Shown piece after piece: positions 25,706 to 35,791 of a stretch of 64,000 bases of DNA. The translations under genes and the position numbers were made by a program. The first letter of the stretch is position 1. Each line of letters begins with the position of its first letter. The notes beneath the pieces were generated by a model. That model made no database searches. It was not told the origin of the DNA and saw only the letters and a list, made by a program, of their open reading frames with translations. The stretch comes from Halocatena salina (GTDB taxonomy: Archaea > Halobacteriota > Halobacteria > Halobacteriales > Haloarculaceae). The stretch covers positions 682,001 to 746,000 of the forward strand of contig NZ_CP096019.1 of NCBI RefSeq assembly GCF_023115355.1. Direction: 5' to 3'.

Positions 25706-27345
25706 TGAGTCGGGGCGTTGCCGGAGGGAGCCAATCGGTCAATCAGCCACTAGGTCCTGCCACGTTTACGATCCCCAAATCCCCAGAGGGCGTGGCGACG
25801 GCGATCTCAGTCCTCTCTGCCGGTCTGTCGACGACGGGCCCAGAGCGTTCGCACCCGGGCTACCGGATGCATCCACCGCTCGTTGAGGTCGGGACCGAAA
25901 CGTACGTGCCACCGCGCGTACGCCGGATGGTCCCACAAACGGAGATCGTCATCGACGTTCCTGCGAGCTATGACGAGCTGTTTGTAGTCGCGCCGCTCGC
26001 GTACTACCTCGGGGCTTCCGTCCGGATCGGCTCGGAAACACCCTGCATCCGCGCACCAGGCGTTCACCGTTCGTTCGGATCGTTACCTGATCTCAAATAC
26101 GAAGTGGCTGAACTGCTTCGTCGAGTGTTTTTCCTCGACTGTCTCGTTCGGGACGTTGCGGACGAGGAACCACCCTACGAGCGGGCCGCGCTCGGCGACA
26201 TTGGTCTCGACCCGGAGGCGTTGCGAACCGCAACGCCGGCCGAACGACTCTCGGCATATCTGGGGGTAAAGCAGGGAACGATCATGTCCAACCTCCCGAT
26301 GTGGCATCTCTCTACGTACGTCGCTCCCAGCCCCGATATGATCTCGTGTCTTCCGTTCTTGCTCGACGATCTCAGCCTCATCTATCCGCCCGATTCCGAA
26401 GACATGGATCGGAACGGGCTGTTACAACGAGCACTCGATGATTTCTACCGAGGACCGGTCGCATCGGTTGATATCGTCGCCCCCAAACTCCAACCGGCAG
26501 ATCTACACGCGTGGCTCGCCGACGACGTTCCGGCTGATGCGTACACGCCGTCGGTTCAGGCGTACCGCAACCGGCTGGCGACGTCCCTTCCCGAAACACC
26601 ACTCGACGTTACGGTCGTCCTCAACGACAGCATGATGGACGGGGAATACGAGGAGGTCGCAGAGGTCTATGACGACACCGACCAGACGACGACCATGCAC
26701 CGATCGGTGACCGTCGACGAGTTAGCACAGATCTTCGAAGCCGAATCGGATTTCGTCCACTTCATTGGACACTGTGAGGTCGGCGGGCTACAGTGTCACA
26801 ACGGCGAACTCGACATCGAGAGTCTTTCCTCAGTCGGCGCCCGTACGTTCTTCCTCAACGCCTGTGGCTCCTACTATCAGGGGCAAGCGCTCGTCGAGCG
26901 CGGAAGCGTCGCCGGTGCCGTCACGCTTCGGAAGGTGCTCAATAAACCGGCGATCCGCGTCGGAACGACGTTCGCTCGGCTGTTCGTCACCGGATTCGGC
27001 ATCGAACGCGCGATGCAACTCGCCCGCAGGCGGATCACGATGAGCACGGATTACGCCGTCGTCGGCGATGGGACGTACGCACTCACCGACGAGAAGGTCG
27101 CCGTAGCGCGTTTGAACAAAAACGGTAGAAATTACACGCTCAACTACACCGTCTCTCCGAACCGTCATCCCGGAGAGTGTTACTACGCGCCGTTCGAACT
27201 TTGGCCGCGGCTCACCGGCTCACAAGCGACGACCGATCTCGCCCCCAAGGACGTCCCGCGAGTTCTCGAATCGCTGTCCTGCCCGGTGATCCATGACGGC
27301 GAGCTCAGCTGGGCGGAGGACCTCGCTAATGATTTTTGTCAGTAG
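25705..27345 (+). CDS. CHAT-domain (caspase-like) protease
   Basis: 546-residue protein whose C-terminal half looks like a CHAT cysteine-protease domain. DFVHFIGHCEVGG places the catalytic His at residue 356, and FFLNACGSYYQG places the Cys at 387. Helices follow (VERGSVAGAVTLRKV, IERAMQLARRR). The N-terminal 330 residues show no TPR repeats and match no domain I know (YDELFVVAPLAYYLGASVRIG, LPMWHLSTYVAPSPDM). CHAT proteases act in stress and defence systems in other microbes; here substrate and trigger are unknown. An ATG at 25645 would add 20 hydrophobic residues inside the hairpin spacer; the palindrome and context favour 25705. Confidence 0.75.
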   Translation: MSRGVAGGSQSVNQPLGPATFTIPKSPEGVATAISVLSAGLSTTGPERSHPGYRMHPPLVEVGTETYVPPRVRRMVPQTEIVIDVPASYDELFVVAPLAYYLGASVRIGSETPCIRAPGVHRSFGSLPDLKYEVAELLRRVFFLDCLVRDVADEEPPYERAALGDIGLDPEALRTATPAERLSAYLGVKQGTIMSNLPMWHLSTYVAPSPDMISCLPFLLDDLSLIYPPDSEDMDRNGLLQRALDDFYRGPVASVDIVAPKLQPADLHAWLADDVPADAYTPSVQAYRNRLATSLPETPLDVTVVLNDSMMDGEYEEVAEVYDDTDQTTTMHRSVTVDELAQIFEAESDFVHFIGHCEVGGLQCHNGELDIESLSSVGARTFFLNACGSYYQGQALVERGSVAGAVTLRKVLNKPAIRVGTTFARLFVTGFGIERAMQLARRRITMSTDYAVVGDGTYALTDEKVAVARLNKNGRNYTLNYTVSPNRHPGECYYAPFELWPRLTGSQATTDLAPKDVPRVLESLSCPVIHDGELSWAEDLANDFCQ

Positions 27346-27372
27346 ATGAATAATAGTTTCATCGTATTCATC
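27345..27372. promoter_or_regulatory. Inverted repeat upstream of tbsP
   Basis: GATGAATA (27345-27352) and TATTCATC (27365-27372) are exact reverse complements with a 12-base spacer. A TATA-like TATTAAATA lies about 26 bases further (27398-27406), followed by ATG 27434. An operator for TbsP autoregulation is inferred. Confidence 0.4.
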
Positions 27373-27433
27373 GTCTTCGGTTTTTGAATAACGCAGATAT
27401 TAAATAGTATGGGGGTATAAATATTCAACACCG

Positions 27434-28246
27434 ATGCGTTCGAACATACTAGAATCGGGTGTCGAGGGTCTCCTGGAATCCGTTCTCGGGGACGCCACTG
27501 GCGAACTGTATCTGATCAATCCATCGCGTGAGATTCTGGAAGTGTCGATTCCAGCGATCGAGCAAGCGGAAGACGTTTCGGTGCGTCTCCTCGCTGGCGA
27601 GCGCGTTTTGAAGGACGTTCTCGACGATTTCATCGTCGGGAGCACTGCTGCAGATCTCATCGAAGCGGATCGACTCGCGCTCCGAACGTTCGACGAGCCG
27701 ACGAACACGCTCATCGTCTCCGATGATGCCGTGACGGCCGTCGTTTCCGCCGGTGGGAAGGTCGCCGGACTCGTGACCGACGATACGGAGTTCGTATCGG
27801 CCACCCGTGAACAGTACGAAAGTGAGTGGGACTCTGCGGAGCAGTTCAAGCTCCGAACGCCTCCGATCTCTCGCGTTCGATCGACGCTTTCCGAAGAGAT
27901 CGGTGCCGACGTGGCCGAGGACTTCGACGGCGTCCTCACCTCGCTCGAAACCGCACGCGGCAACGGCGAAGGACTAGACGAAGTCACCATCAGTCTACTC
28001 GTCGCGGCGAAAAACGAGGAGCTGCTGTACGACATCAGCAAATGGGGGGAAGATGTCGGCATTGCGAGCAAGGCGACGTTCTCGCGCACCAAAACCCGTC
28101 TCGAAGAGATGGGACTCGTCGACACCGAGAAAGTGCCGATCGACGTGGGTCGCCCACGCCTGCGTCTCATCCTCGGTGACGACCGGCTTCAGAGCACCAG
28201 CTCCGACGATCTCGCCAACGTCGCTCAGAGCTTGATGGCCTCCTAA
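27434..28246 (+). CDS. tbsP: Transcriptional regulator TbsP (DUF5821)
   Basis: 270-residue haloarchaeal regulator of the DUF5821 group, known as TbsP from work on suppressors of the sugar regulator TrmB. The N-terminal 150 residues resemble a sugar-sensor or TrmB-like domain (LYLINPSREILEVSIPAIEQAEDVSVRLLAGERVL, LIVSDDAVTAVVSAGGKVAGL). A C-terminal winged helix follows (ISLLVAAKNEELLYDISKW, IASKATFSRTKTRLEEMGLVDTEK, DVGRPRLRL). It probably controls central carbon genes. It has its own promoter 89 bases after the CHAT gene. Confidence 0.85.
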   Translation: MRSNILESGVEGLLESVLGDATGELYLINPSREILEVSIPAIEQAEDVSVRLLAGERVLKDVLDDFIVGSTAADLIEADRLALRTFDEPTNTLIVSDDAVTAVVSAGGKVAGLVTDDTEFVSATREQYESEWDSAEQFKLRTPPISRVRSTLSEEIGADVAEDFDGVLTSLETARGNGEGLDEVTISLLVAAKNEELLYDISKWGEDVGIASKATFSRTKTRLEEMGLVDTEKVPIDVGRPRLRLILGDDRLQSTSSDDLANVAQSLMAS

Positions 28247-28353
28247 GAGACCGAAGACACCGGTATCGACGCCGACAGCGTCGTCCCCGGCCCGATTCGG
28301 ATCTTTCTATGGTCCGGGGGGTTCGATTCTATCACTGGAGCTGTAAGGCTACC

Positions 28354-28373
28354 CAGACGATCACAGACGATCA
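28354..28373. repeat. Tandem 10-base duplication before the YcaO gene
   Basis: CAGACGATCA occurs twice in direct tandem, one helical turn apart, 47 bases upstream of ATG 28420 and just upstream of a T-rich TATA-like stretch near 28390. It could be a regulator site or slippage. Confidence 0.5.
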
Positions 28374-28419
28374 CGAGTGAATCCGTGTTCCTTTTTCGTA
28401 TCAGTTCGTTCAGTGAGTC

Positions 28420-30120
28420 ATGTCTGTCACTGTCGTCGGCTCCGGGCCTGCGGTAGATGCCATTGAGGCGGCCGTTTCCGACATTGATCACGAGTTATCC
28501 GTTCGATCAAGGGTCGAGACGCTTGCGGACGATCTCGCTGTCGTCGTGGGAGTAGTCGGATCGGACGTGTTCTCGATCGCAAACGAGGAGGCACGATCGA
28601 ACGGAACACCGTGGATTGCCGTCGAACTCGGCGGTATCGGGGGATGTTCCCATCCATCGGTCGACGTTGCCGTATCGGGCTATGGGGTTTCCACCGCGTG
28701 TTTCGATTGTCTTCGAACGCGCGTTCGATCCGGACTCGACGACTCAGAGGCTGATTCTTCCGATATTGACCCAGAAACGGCACGCTTTGGTGGTGCTCTA
28801 GCCGGACGGGAGACCGTCAAGACGGTGTCCGGATCGTCGTCGCTGTTCGGTCGCGTGATCGAGGTGCCACACGCACGGCGACGGATCTACTCCGTTCCGG
28901 GCTGTTCGTGTACGGGACACCGAGAGTGGACGCTGTCGAGAGCGCACGAGGAACGATCGTTACAGGCGACGCTCGAACGAGCCGAGCGAGCGGTCGACGA
29001 TCGGATCGGACTGATCAACGAGGTGGGTGAGGCCGAGTCGTTCCCGGTGCCGTACTACCTCGCACAGCTCGCCGACACTACCGGGTTCAGCGACGCGCAA
29101 GCGAGCCAACAGGCTGCCGGTGTCGCACTAGGATGGGACGAGGCGTTCATGAAAGCGCTCGGTGAGGGACTCGAACGCTACTGTGCTGGCGTGTACGATT
29201 CCGATGCCCTCTACACCGCACGCGCGGGGAATCTCTCGGCACCGATTCAGCCATCGACGTTCGTTCGTCCCGATGATCCGGATGACACCGCTCCGATAGA
29301 GTGGGTGCCCGGTGAAGATCTACACACCGGTGAGACGGTGTCTCTTCCTGCCGCCCGGGTGTTGTTCCCCTATGAAGGACCGGGACCGACCATCACGACG
29401 GGACTTGGACTCGGAAGTTCGGGCGCGGCGGCGTTGATCGCTGGGGTAACGGAGATCATCGAACGGGACGGTGCGCTGTTGGCGTGGTACTCGACGTACG
29501 AACCCCTGGAGCTGTCGATTGACGATGAGGAGTACGAGACACTCGTCGCCCGAGCAAGAGCGGAAGGGCTGTCGGTGACCGCGTCGCTGTTGACCCAAGA
29601 TGTCGATATCCCAGTGATCGGCGTGGCCGTCCACCGAGATGAGGAGTGGCCGGCGTTCGCTCTCGGTCTGGCAGCCGATCTCGATCCGATCGCTGCCGCT
29701 CGATCGGCGTGTACCGAAGCGCTTCAAAACTGGACGGAGCTTCGTCGGATGGGTAAAACCGGTTCCCGAAATGCTGGCGGCCGGATCGGTCATTTCGCAT
29801 CACGCCCACCCGCGACAGAGGAGTTCACTAACCCCAAGCAGACGATTCCAGCAGCGAGCATCGCGGCGGACGGTCCCACGGGAGCAGATGCGCTAGATCT
29901 GCTCCTCGAACGGCTCAGTGATGTCGGACTCGACGCTTATGCCGCCCGACTGACGACGCCGGACGTGGAGGCGCTCGGTTTCGAGGCCGTCCGTGTGCTC
30001 GTGCCACGAGCACAACCACTGTTCATCGGTGAGTCGTACTTCAGCGAGCGGGCGCGGACGGTTCCCTCAGAGCTGGGCTTCGAACCACGACTCCAGCGCG
30101 AACACCATCCGTATCCGTAG
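28420..30120 (+). CDS. YcaO protein with fused N-terminal E1-like domain
   Basis: 566-residue protein. The first 190 residues resemble the degenerate E1/ThiF-like domain of azole-peptide cyclodehydratases (VTVVGSGPAVDAIEAAV, STACFDCLRTRV; a CxxC plus CSCTGH may bind zinc). Residues about 190-560 are a YcaO domain, which uses ATP to activate a peptide backbone amide: GWDEAFMKALGEGLERYCAG, GLGLGSSGAAALIAGVTEIIERDGALL, ARSACTEALQNW carry the ATP-site Glu residues. The C-terminus ends HHPYP, reminiscent of the PxPxP tails of cyclodehydratases. No TfuA partner or precursor peptide is visible within a few kb. Thioamide, azoline or another amide modification are all possible. Confidence 0.85.
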   Translation: MSVTVVGSGPAVDAIEAAVSDIDHELSVRSRVETLADDLAVVVGVVGSDVFSIANEEARSNGTPWIAVELGGIGGCSHPSVDVAVSGYGVSTACFDCLRTRVRSGLDDSEADSSDIDPETARFGGALAGRETVKTVSGSSSLFGRVIEVPHARRRIYSVPGCSCTGHREWTLSRAHEERSLQATLERAERAVDDRIGLINEVGEAESFPVPYYLAQLADTTGFSDAQASQQAAGVALGWDEAFMKALGEGLERYCAGVYDSDALYTARAGNLSAPIQPSTFVRPDDPDDTAPIEWVPGEDLHTGETVSLPAARVLFPYEGPGPTITTGLGLGSSGAAALIAGVTEIIERDGALLAWYSTYEPLELSIDDEEYETLVARARAEGLSVTASLLTQDVDIPVIGVAVHRDEEWPAFALGLAADLDPIAAARSACTEALQNWTELRRMGKTGSRNAGGRIGHFASRPPATEEFTNPKQTIPAASIAADGPTGADALDLLLERLSDVGLDAYAARLTTPDVEALGFEAVRVLVPRAQPLFIGESYFSERARTVPSELGFEPRLQREHHPYP

Positions 30121-30186
30121 CCACACGACCCCGGACGAGTCCGTCGTCCGAACCCATATTGTCCTGACAGCCACACCATCGATCGA

Positions 30187-31841
<1,655 letters not shown>

Positions 31842-31907
31842 CTACCGCACGTTCCGGTTCCGTCCGTGTTTACACTTCCGATCCCCCTCGTCGAAAACCC
31901 GCGACGG

Positions 31908-32699
31908 CTAGTCGACCGTATGCACGACATCGAGTGCTTCCTCGTGGAGCCGACCATTGGTGGCGACCAGACCAGGTGCGTCGTATCGCCACCGGTTGCC
32001 GTCGACATCGGTGACAGTGCCTCCAGCTCGTTCGACCATGAACGCCCCTGCGATCGTATCCCACGGGTGATGATCGACGGTCGAGATCGCTACGTCGAGT
32101 CCCCCACTGGCAACCCGCGAGAGCGAACCTTGTGTGCAGCCCGAACGACGGAGATCACCGAACATTTCGACAGCCTCCCCGACGGCCGTGATGAACTCGT
32201 CGTGGGGGCTGGCTCCCCCCCACAACGTCGGTGACACGACTCCCGCGTTCGGCTCCGTTTCCGTACTCACCGTGATCGGCGTGTCGTTCCGGGTGATACC
32301 GTCCGGACCAGCAATGTAAGTGTCATCGAGCGCAGGAAACACGTTTGCCGCGGCCACACACTCGCCGTCCACGACACACGCCACACTCGTCGCCCACGTC
32401 CGCACGCCACGGATGTAGTTGCTCGTTCCGTCGATCGGATCGATCACCCACGCCGCACCTCGATCGGGAACGGTGTCGTGTGTGCCCCTTTCCTCTCCAA
32501 CGATCACCTCGCCCGGATACGCGTCCGTGAGCACCGATGCGACCCGATCCTGTGTGTCGCGGTCGGCTTGGGTGACGGGGTCCGTCTCGTGGGCTTTCGT
32601 CTCGACAGCGATGTCAGTGCGAAACGACTCCATCGCCACGTTCGCCCCCGCGTTTGCCGCCCGTCGTGCAACCGTGACCCGTCGCTCGGCATCGACCAT
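31908..32699 (-). CDS. Inositol monophosphatase-family phosphatase
   Basis: 263-residue Mg-dependent phosphatase of the IMPase/archaeal FBPase superfamily. Metal motifs: VGEERG (Glu), AAWVIDPIDGTSNYIRG (the DPIDGT signature) and VDHHPWDTIAGAFMVERAGG (WDxxAG). Archaeal members can act on inositol-1-phosphate or fructose-1,6-bisphosphate, and which applies cannot be told. Length is typical. The gene is monocistronic, transcribed away from the tRNA. Confidence 0.9.
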   Translation of the reverse strand: MVDAERRVTVARRAANAGANVAMESFRTDIAVETKAHETDPVTQADRDTQDRVASVLTDAYPGEVIVGEERGTHDTVPDRGAAWVIDPIDGTSNYIRGVRTWATSVACVVDGECVAAANVFPALDDTYIAGPDGITRNDTPITVSTETEPNAGVVSPTLWGGASPHDEFITAVGEAVEMFGDLRRSGCTQGSLSRVASGGLDVAISTVDHHPWDTIAGAFMVERAGGTVTDVDGNRWRYDAPGLVATNGRLHEEALDVVHTVD

Positions 32700-32813
32700 G
32701 GGATCCCCTGTCGTCCCGATCGGACAAAGCTCCGTCGGTCAGAACATGTCTACGAGTTCCGGTTACATCCACCGACGGAGCAACCGCTCAGGAGTGTTGT
32801 GAATGGAGCGAGG

Positions 32814-32878
32814 GCAAGATCGAACCCCGTGGAGGCGATCTTGCACGCACTCGCAATGAGTAGGTGGGTGCGAGTGCG
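32814..32878. other. Two strong hairpins just 3' of tRNA-Leu
   Basis: GCAAGATCG (32814-32822) pairs with CGATCTTGC (32836-32844), 9 base pairs. CGCACTCGCA (32846-32855) pairs with TGCGAGTGCG (32869-32878), 10 base pairs. The right arm of the second reaches into the tRNA acceptor stem (32875-32881). Trailer folding or termination is possible. Confidence 0.6.
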
Positions 32879-32958
32879 AGGGGCAGGATTTGAACCTGCG
32901 GACCTCTACAGGAGCGGATCTTGAGTCCGCCGCCGTTTCCTAACTTGGCTACCCTCGC
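32875..32958 (-). tRNA. tRNA-Leu (anticodon CAA)
   Basis: Minus strand reads GCGAGGG at the 5' end and CCCTCGC plus A at the 3' end, a perfect 7-base-pair acceptor stem. The anticodon stem-loop is GCGGA-CTCAAGA-TCCGC, giving CAA. The T arm GCAGG-TTCAAAT-CCTGC is canonical. A long variable arm (CTCCTGTAGAG) marks a class II tRNA. About 84 nucleotides, with no intron and no encoded CCA. Confidence 0.96.
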
Positions 32959-33057
32959 ACGGATACACATCGTTTCTCGGGGGGTTAAAGCGTTGCGAAC
33001 CGATCCCCCCTAACGGAAATATTAACTTCTAATAACCGAACGGCTATAGGTTAACAC

Positions 33058-33486
33058 ATGACCGTTGTCAGCGTCTCCATGCCGGATGCACTCCTCGAAC
33101 GGCTCGATACGTTCGCGGACGAACACGGCTACACAGGGCGAAGCGAGGTCGTCCGCGAAGCGTCTCGAAATCTACTCAGCGAGTTCGAGGACAAGCGCCT
33201 CGAAGACCGCGATCTACTAGGTGTTGTGACAGTACTTTTCAATTATGAAACATCAGATGTCGAACAACGGATGATGCAGCTGCGTCACGAACACGAACTC
33301 CTCGTTTCCTCGAACGTCCACAACCACGTCGGTGATCGGTACTGCATGGAACTGTTCGTCGTCGAAGGCTCGCTCGAAGAGATATCGACGTTTGTGGGGA
33401 AAATCCGCGCGACACAGGACACGCTATCGATCGATTACTCCGTCATTCCAGTGGACGGATTCGAGCACACACTGACCACTGAATGA
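33058..33486 (+). CDS. nikR: Nickel-responsive regulator, NikR family
   Basis: 142-residue metalloregulator. The N-terminus is a ribbon-helix-helix DNA-binding domain ([38 protein letters not shown]). The C-terminal ACT-like domain keeps the nickel ligands: His in [12 protein letters not shown], and Cys in DRYCMEL. With nickel bound it would repress uptake genes, none of which are here. The AT-rich leader has repeated TTAAC/GTTAA near 33022-33055, which could be an autoregulatory site. Confidence 0.9.
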   Translation: MTVVSVSMPDALLERLDTFADEHGYTGRSEVVREASRNLLSEFEDKRLEDRDLLGVVTVLFNYETSDVEQRMMQLRHEHELLVSSNVHNHVGDRYCMELFVVEGSLEEISTFVGKIRATQDTLSIDYSVIPVDGFEHTLTTE

Positions 33487-33499
33487 CGTCACTCCACCC

Positions 33500-33982
33500 A
33501 TGACTGACCACACCCGGGCCGACGCACCACCGCCAGACGTCGGAAATCCAACCGGCTGGTGTCCCGACCGACACTGCTGGGAACATGGCACGCTCCGGCA
33601 AGCGGTGGTTCACGGCGTCCGTCTGTACAACGCCGGTGCGTTCCACGAATCACACGACTGTTTCGAAGCGGAATGGTACAACTACGGCCGAGGCACCACC
33701 GAAAGCGCCTTCGCTCACGGCATGGTCCAAGTCGCAGCAGGCGCGTACAAACACTTCGATTTCGAAAACGACGAAGGGATGCGGAGCCTCTTTCAAACTG
33801 CATTGCAGTACTTTCATGGCGTTCCTCGGGACTACTACGGCGTCGACGTACTCGACGTGAGAACGACGCTCACGAACGCCTGCAACGATCCTAGCGTGTT
33901 ACACGACTGGCGGATCACGCTCGACGAAACACGTCCCGAGGCACGTCCGGTCGACTTCGAATATGCGTCATCGATAACGTAA
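33500..33982 (+). CDS. DUF309-family protein
   Basis: 160-residue helical protein with the family signature [18 protein letters not shown] and [24 protein letters not shown]. The conserved His, Glu and Asp residues suggest a metal or substrate site, but no activity is established. It starts 13 bases after nikR in the same direction, so co-transcription is likely, which is suggestive given its His/Glu-rich core. Confidence 0.88.
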   Translation: MTDHTRADAPPPDVGNPTGWCPDRHCWEHGTLRQAVVHGVRLYNAGAFHESHDCFEAEWYNYGRGTTESAFAHGMVQVAAGAYKHFDFENDEGMRSLFQTALQYFHGVPRDYYGVDVLDVRTTLTNACNDPSVLHDWRITLDETRPEARPVDFEYASSIT

Positions 33983-34108
33983 AAACAACTACGACAAATC
34001 CTCTGACAGTTTACGGCGAAAAATGCCAGAGAGTGATACATTGATAAGGTATGCGTATGACGACAACAAACCGCATAATTGATTACGGGGTCCGTGGTAT
34101 TCCAACAC

Positions 34109-34891
34109 ATGCGCGTTGAACAGTTGGGCGAAGGCGAACCGAACTTCGCGGTTGTTGGATCGATACATGGTGACGAGCCGTGTGGCGCGCATGCGATCGA
34201 AACGCTACTCGATGCTGATCTGTCCATTGACCGACCAGTAAAGCTCATCATTGCGAACGAGCGAGCGCTCGATCGTAACGTGCGTTATACAGAGACCGAT
34301 CTGAACCGCGTCTTTCCGGGCGATCCCGATGCTGACGCCTACGAGACACGACTGGCACACGAACTGTTGAAGGAAATCCGTGGCTGTACGACGCTGTCGT
34401 TGCACTCGACGCAGTCGTACAGTCGTCCGTTTGCTATCGTCGATGAAACTGGGCCACTCGCGGAAACGATCTGTCCGCATTTATCGATCGACGTGCTCGT
34501 TGAAACGGGGGGATTCGTCAAGAACACGCTCGTCGGCTACGTCGACGTCGTCGAAGTTGAGTGTGGGATGCAAGGCTCCCAGCAAGCTGCGGAGAACGCC
34601 GTCGAACTCGTTCAGGAATTTCTCGGAGCGGCTGGTGTGCTTTCCGGACCAGTCGAGACTGAAACGAGTACGGTTCCCATCTACCAGTTACAGCGTCAGA
34701 TCCCGAAGGATCCCGAATCATCGTACGCGGTTCACGTAGAAAATTTCGAACGAGTCGATGCTGGTGCACCCTATGCCACCAGCGACGAGACGGAGATACG
34801 CGCTGAGGAGCCGTTTTATCCAGTCCTTATGTCCTCACAAGGATATGAGAGACAGCTCGGATACGCGGCCGATCGGAGCGGCACCTTGTAG
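34109..34891 (+). CDS. Succinylglutamate desuccinylase/aspartoacylase-family hydrolase
   Basis: 260-residue zinc carboxypeptidase-like amidohydrolase. Zinc ligands are in VVGSIHGDEPCGAHA (HGDE) and TLSLHSTQS (second His). The Arg-containing DLNRVFPGDPDA motif is diagnostic. The Glu near VVEVECGMQGSQQAA would be the general base. Substrate is probably an N-acyl amino acid or a related amide. ATG 34109 (MRVEQLGEG) is chosen; it follows an AT-rich leader (34040-34080). Confidence 0.85.
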   Translation: MRVEQLGEGEPNFAVVGSIHGDEPCGAHAIETLLDADLSIDRPVKLIIANERALDRNVRYTETDLNRVFPGDPDADAYETRLAHELLKEIRGCTTLSLHSTQSYSRPFAIVDETGPLAETICPHLSIDVLVETGGFVKNTLVGYVDVVEVECGMQGSQQAAENAVELVQEFLGAAGVLSGPVETETSTVPIYQLQRQIPKDPESSYAVHVENFERVDAGAPYATSDETEIRAEEPFYPVLMSSQGYERQLGYAADRSGTL

Positions 34892-34892
34892 C

Positions 34893-35342
34893 TCATTCCG
34901 ATTCGTTGGAATCGAGTTCTACGAGCGTGAGATCTCGATCGAGCATACAGAAGTCGTGCGGTGGGTCCCCGATCACCTCCCGGATAGTGTACGACGTGTC
35001 GAACTCCGCACCCATCGGTTCACAGTAGGGGTGACTCGGACAGTCGGTGTGGGGACACGGCCCTTCGAGTTGAGCCGTGGATCCGGCGTACGCGCTGGTC
35101 GACGGGACCGTCGCGCGTACGGATGTCGGCTCGACATCGACGGCGGTGACGCCCGTATCGTGGACGGCACACTCAAGCGTTCCGGAGTTCCGAACGTTCG
35201 TAACGCGGTATCGAACATCCTCCGTGAGGTTGAGACACTGCTCCCGGTATGGACAGCCCTCACAGGCAGGAGATGCGCCCTGATAGACGAACTCGGTTCC
35301 CTCCTCTGCGAGTCGTGTCCCGATGAGCGTAACGGAGGTCAT
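34893..35342 (-). CDS. UPF0179-family cysteine-rich protein
   Basis: 149-residue archaeal conserved protein with several Cys clusters (PACEGCPYREQCLNL, LECAVHD, CPHTDCPSHPYC, DFCMLDRD) that could bind zinc or an iron-sulfur cluster. Function is unknown. The Cys spacing in the first cluster (CxxCxxxxxC) and the length fit UPF0179. It converges with the hydrolase at 34891. Confidence 0.88.
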   Translation of the reverse strand: MTSVTLIGTRLAEEGTEFVYQGASPACEGCPYREQCLNLTEDVRYRVTNVRNSGTLECAVHDTGVTAVDVEPTSVRATVPSTSAYAGSTAQLEGPCPHTDCPSHPYCEPMGAEFDTSYTIREVIGDPPHDFCMLDRDLTLVELDSNESE

Positions 35343-35410
35343 AGGGGAAATAACGATCCTGTGGGGTTAAGCTTCCCGCACTATCATCTTTTTTCCGCTC
35401 GGGTGGTGAC

Positions 35411-35791
35411 TCAGGAGTCCGTCCCCGTCAGCTCGTCGAGCGCCTCGAAATACGCCGGCCGGGGCACCTGATACAGCTCGCGGTAATCGATCTCTCCGGC
35501 TCCAAAGCGCTCACAGAGCGCCACCGCACCCTCGATCGCGGCCGCGCGGCTCTCGAATCGGCCGGGATCGTACTCTACCTCCGGTTCCAAAAACAGCGTG
35601 ACGAACCACGTGTCTGTCTCCGTCCGTTGTCCTCCCGGTCTGCGATCGCGCTGGCCACGCGTCACGTACACCGTCGGCAGACACGGCGGGGGAAACGAAC
35701 CTCCATCGAACACGTCAGGCCGGTAGGCGAGAATGACGCGCTCGTTTGCTTCGTTCCAGAGCCGCCATCCAGCAGGCGGGTCGATCTCCAT
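35411..35791 (-). CDS. DUF5820-family haloarchaeal protein
   Basis: 126-residue protein (PPAGWRLWNEANERVILAYRPDVFDGGSFPPPCLPTVYVTRG, then WFVTLFLEPEVEYDPGRFESR and a C-terminal helix). I assign it to the haloarchaeal DUF5820 group by these blocks; role unknown. ATG 35791 (MEIDPPAGW) fits, since the longer frame to 35899 reads through the promoter region. Confidence 0.8.
   Translation of the reverse strand: MEIDPPAGWRLWNEANERVILAYRPDVFDGGSFPPPCLPTVYVTRGQRDRRPGGQRTETDTWFVTLFLEPEVEYDPGRFESRAAAIEGAVALCERFGAGEIDYRELYQVPRPAYFEALDELTGTDS

Noticed and set aside
32809-32960. Integration site at tRNA-Leu
   Set aside because: No integrase and no repeated tRNA fragment was found nearby.
32788-32970. 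60-codon minus-strand frame
   Set aside because: Covers the tRNA-Leu gene.
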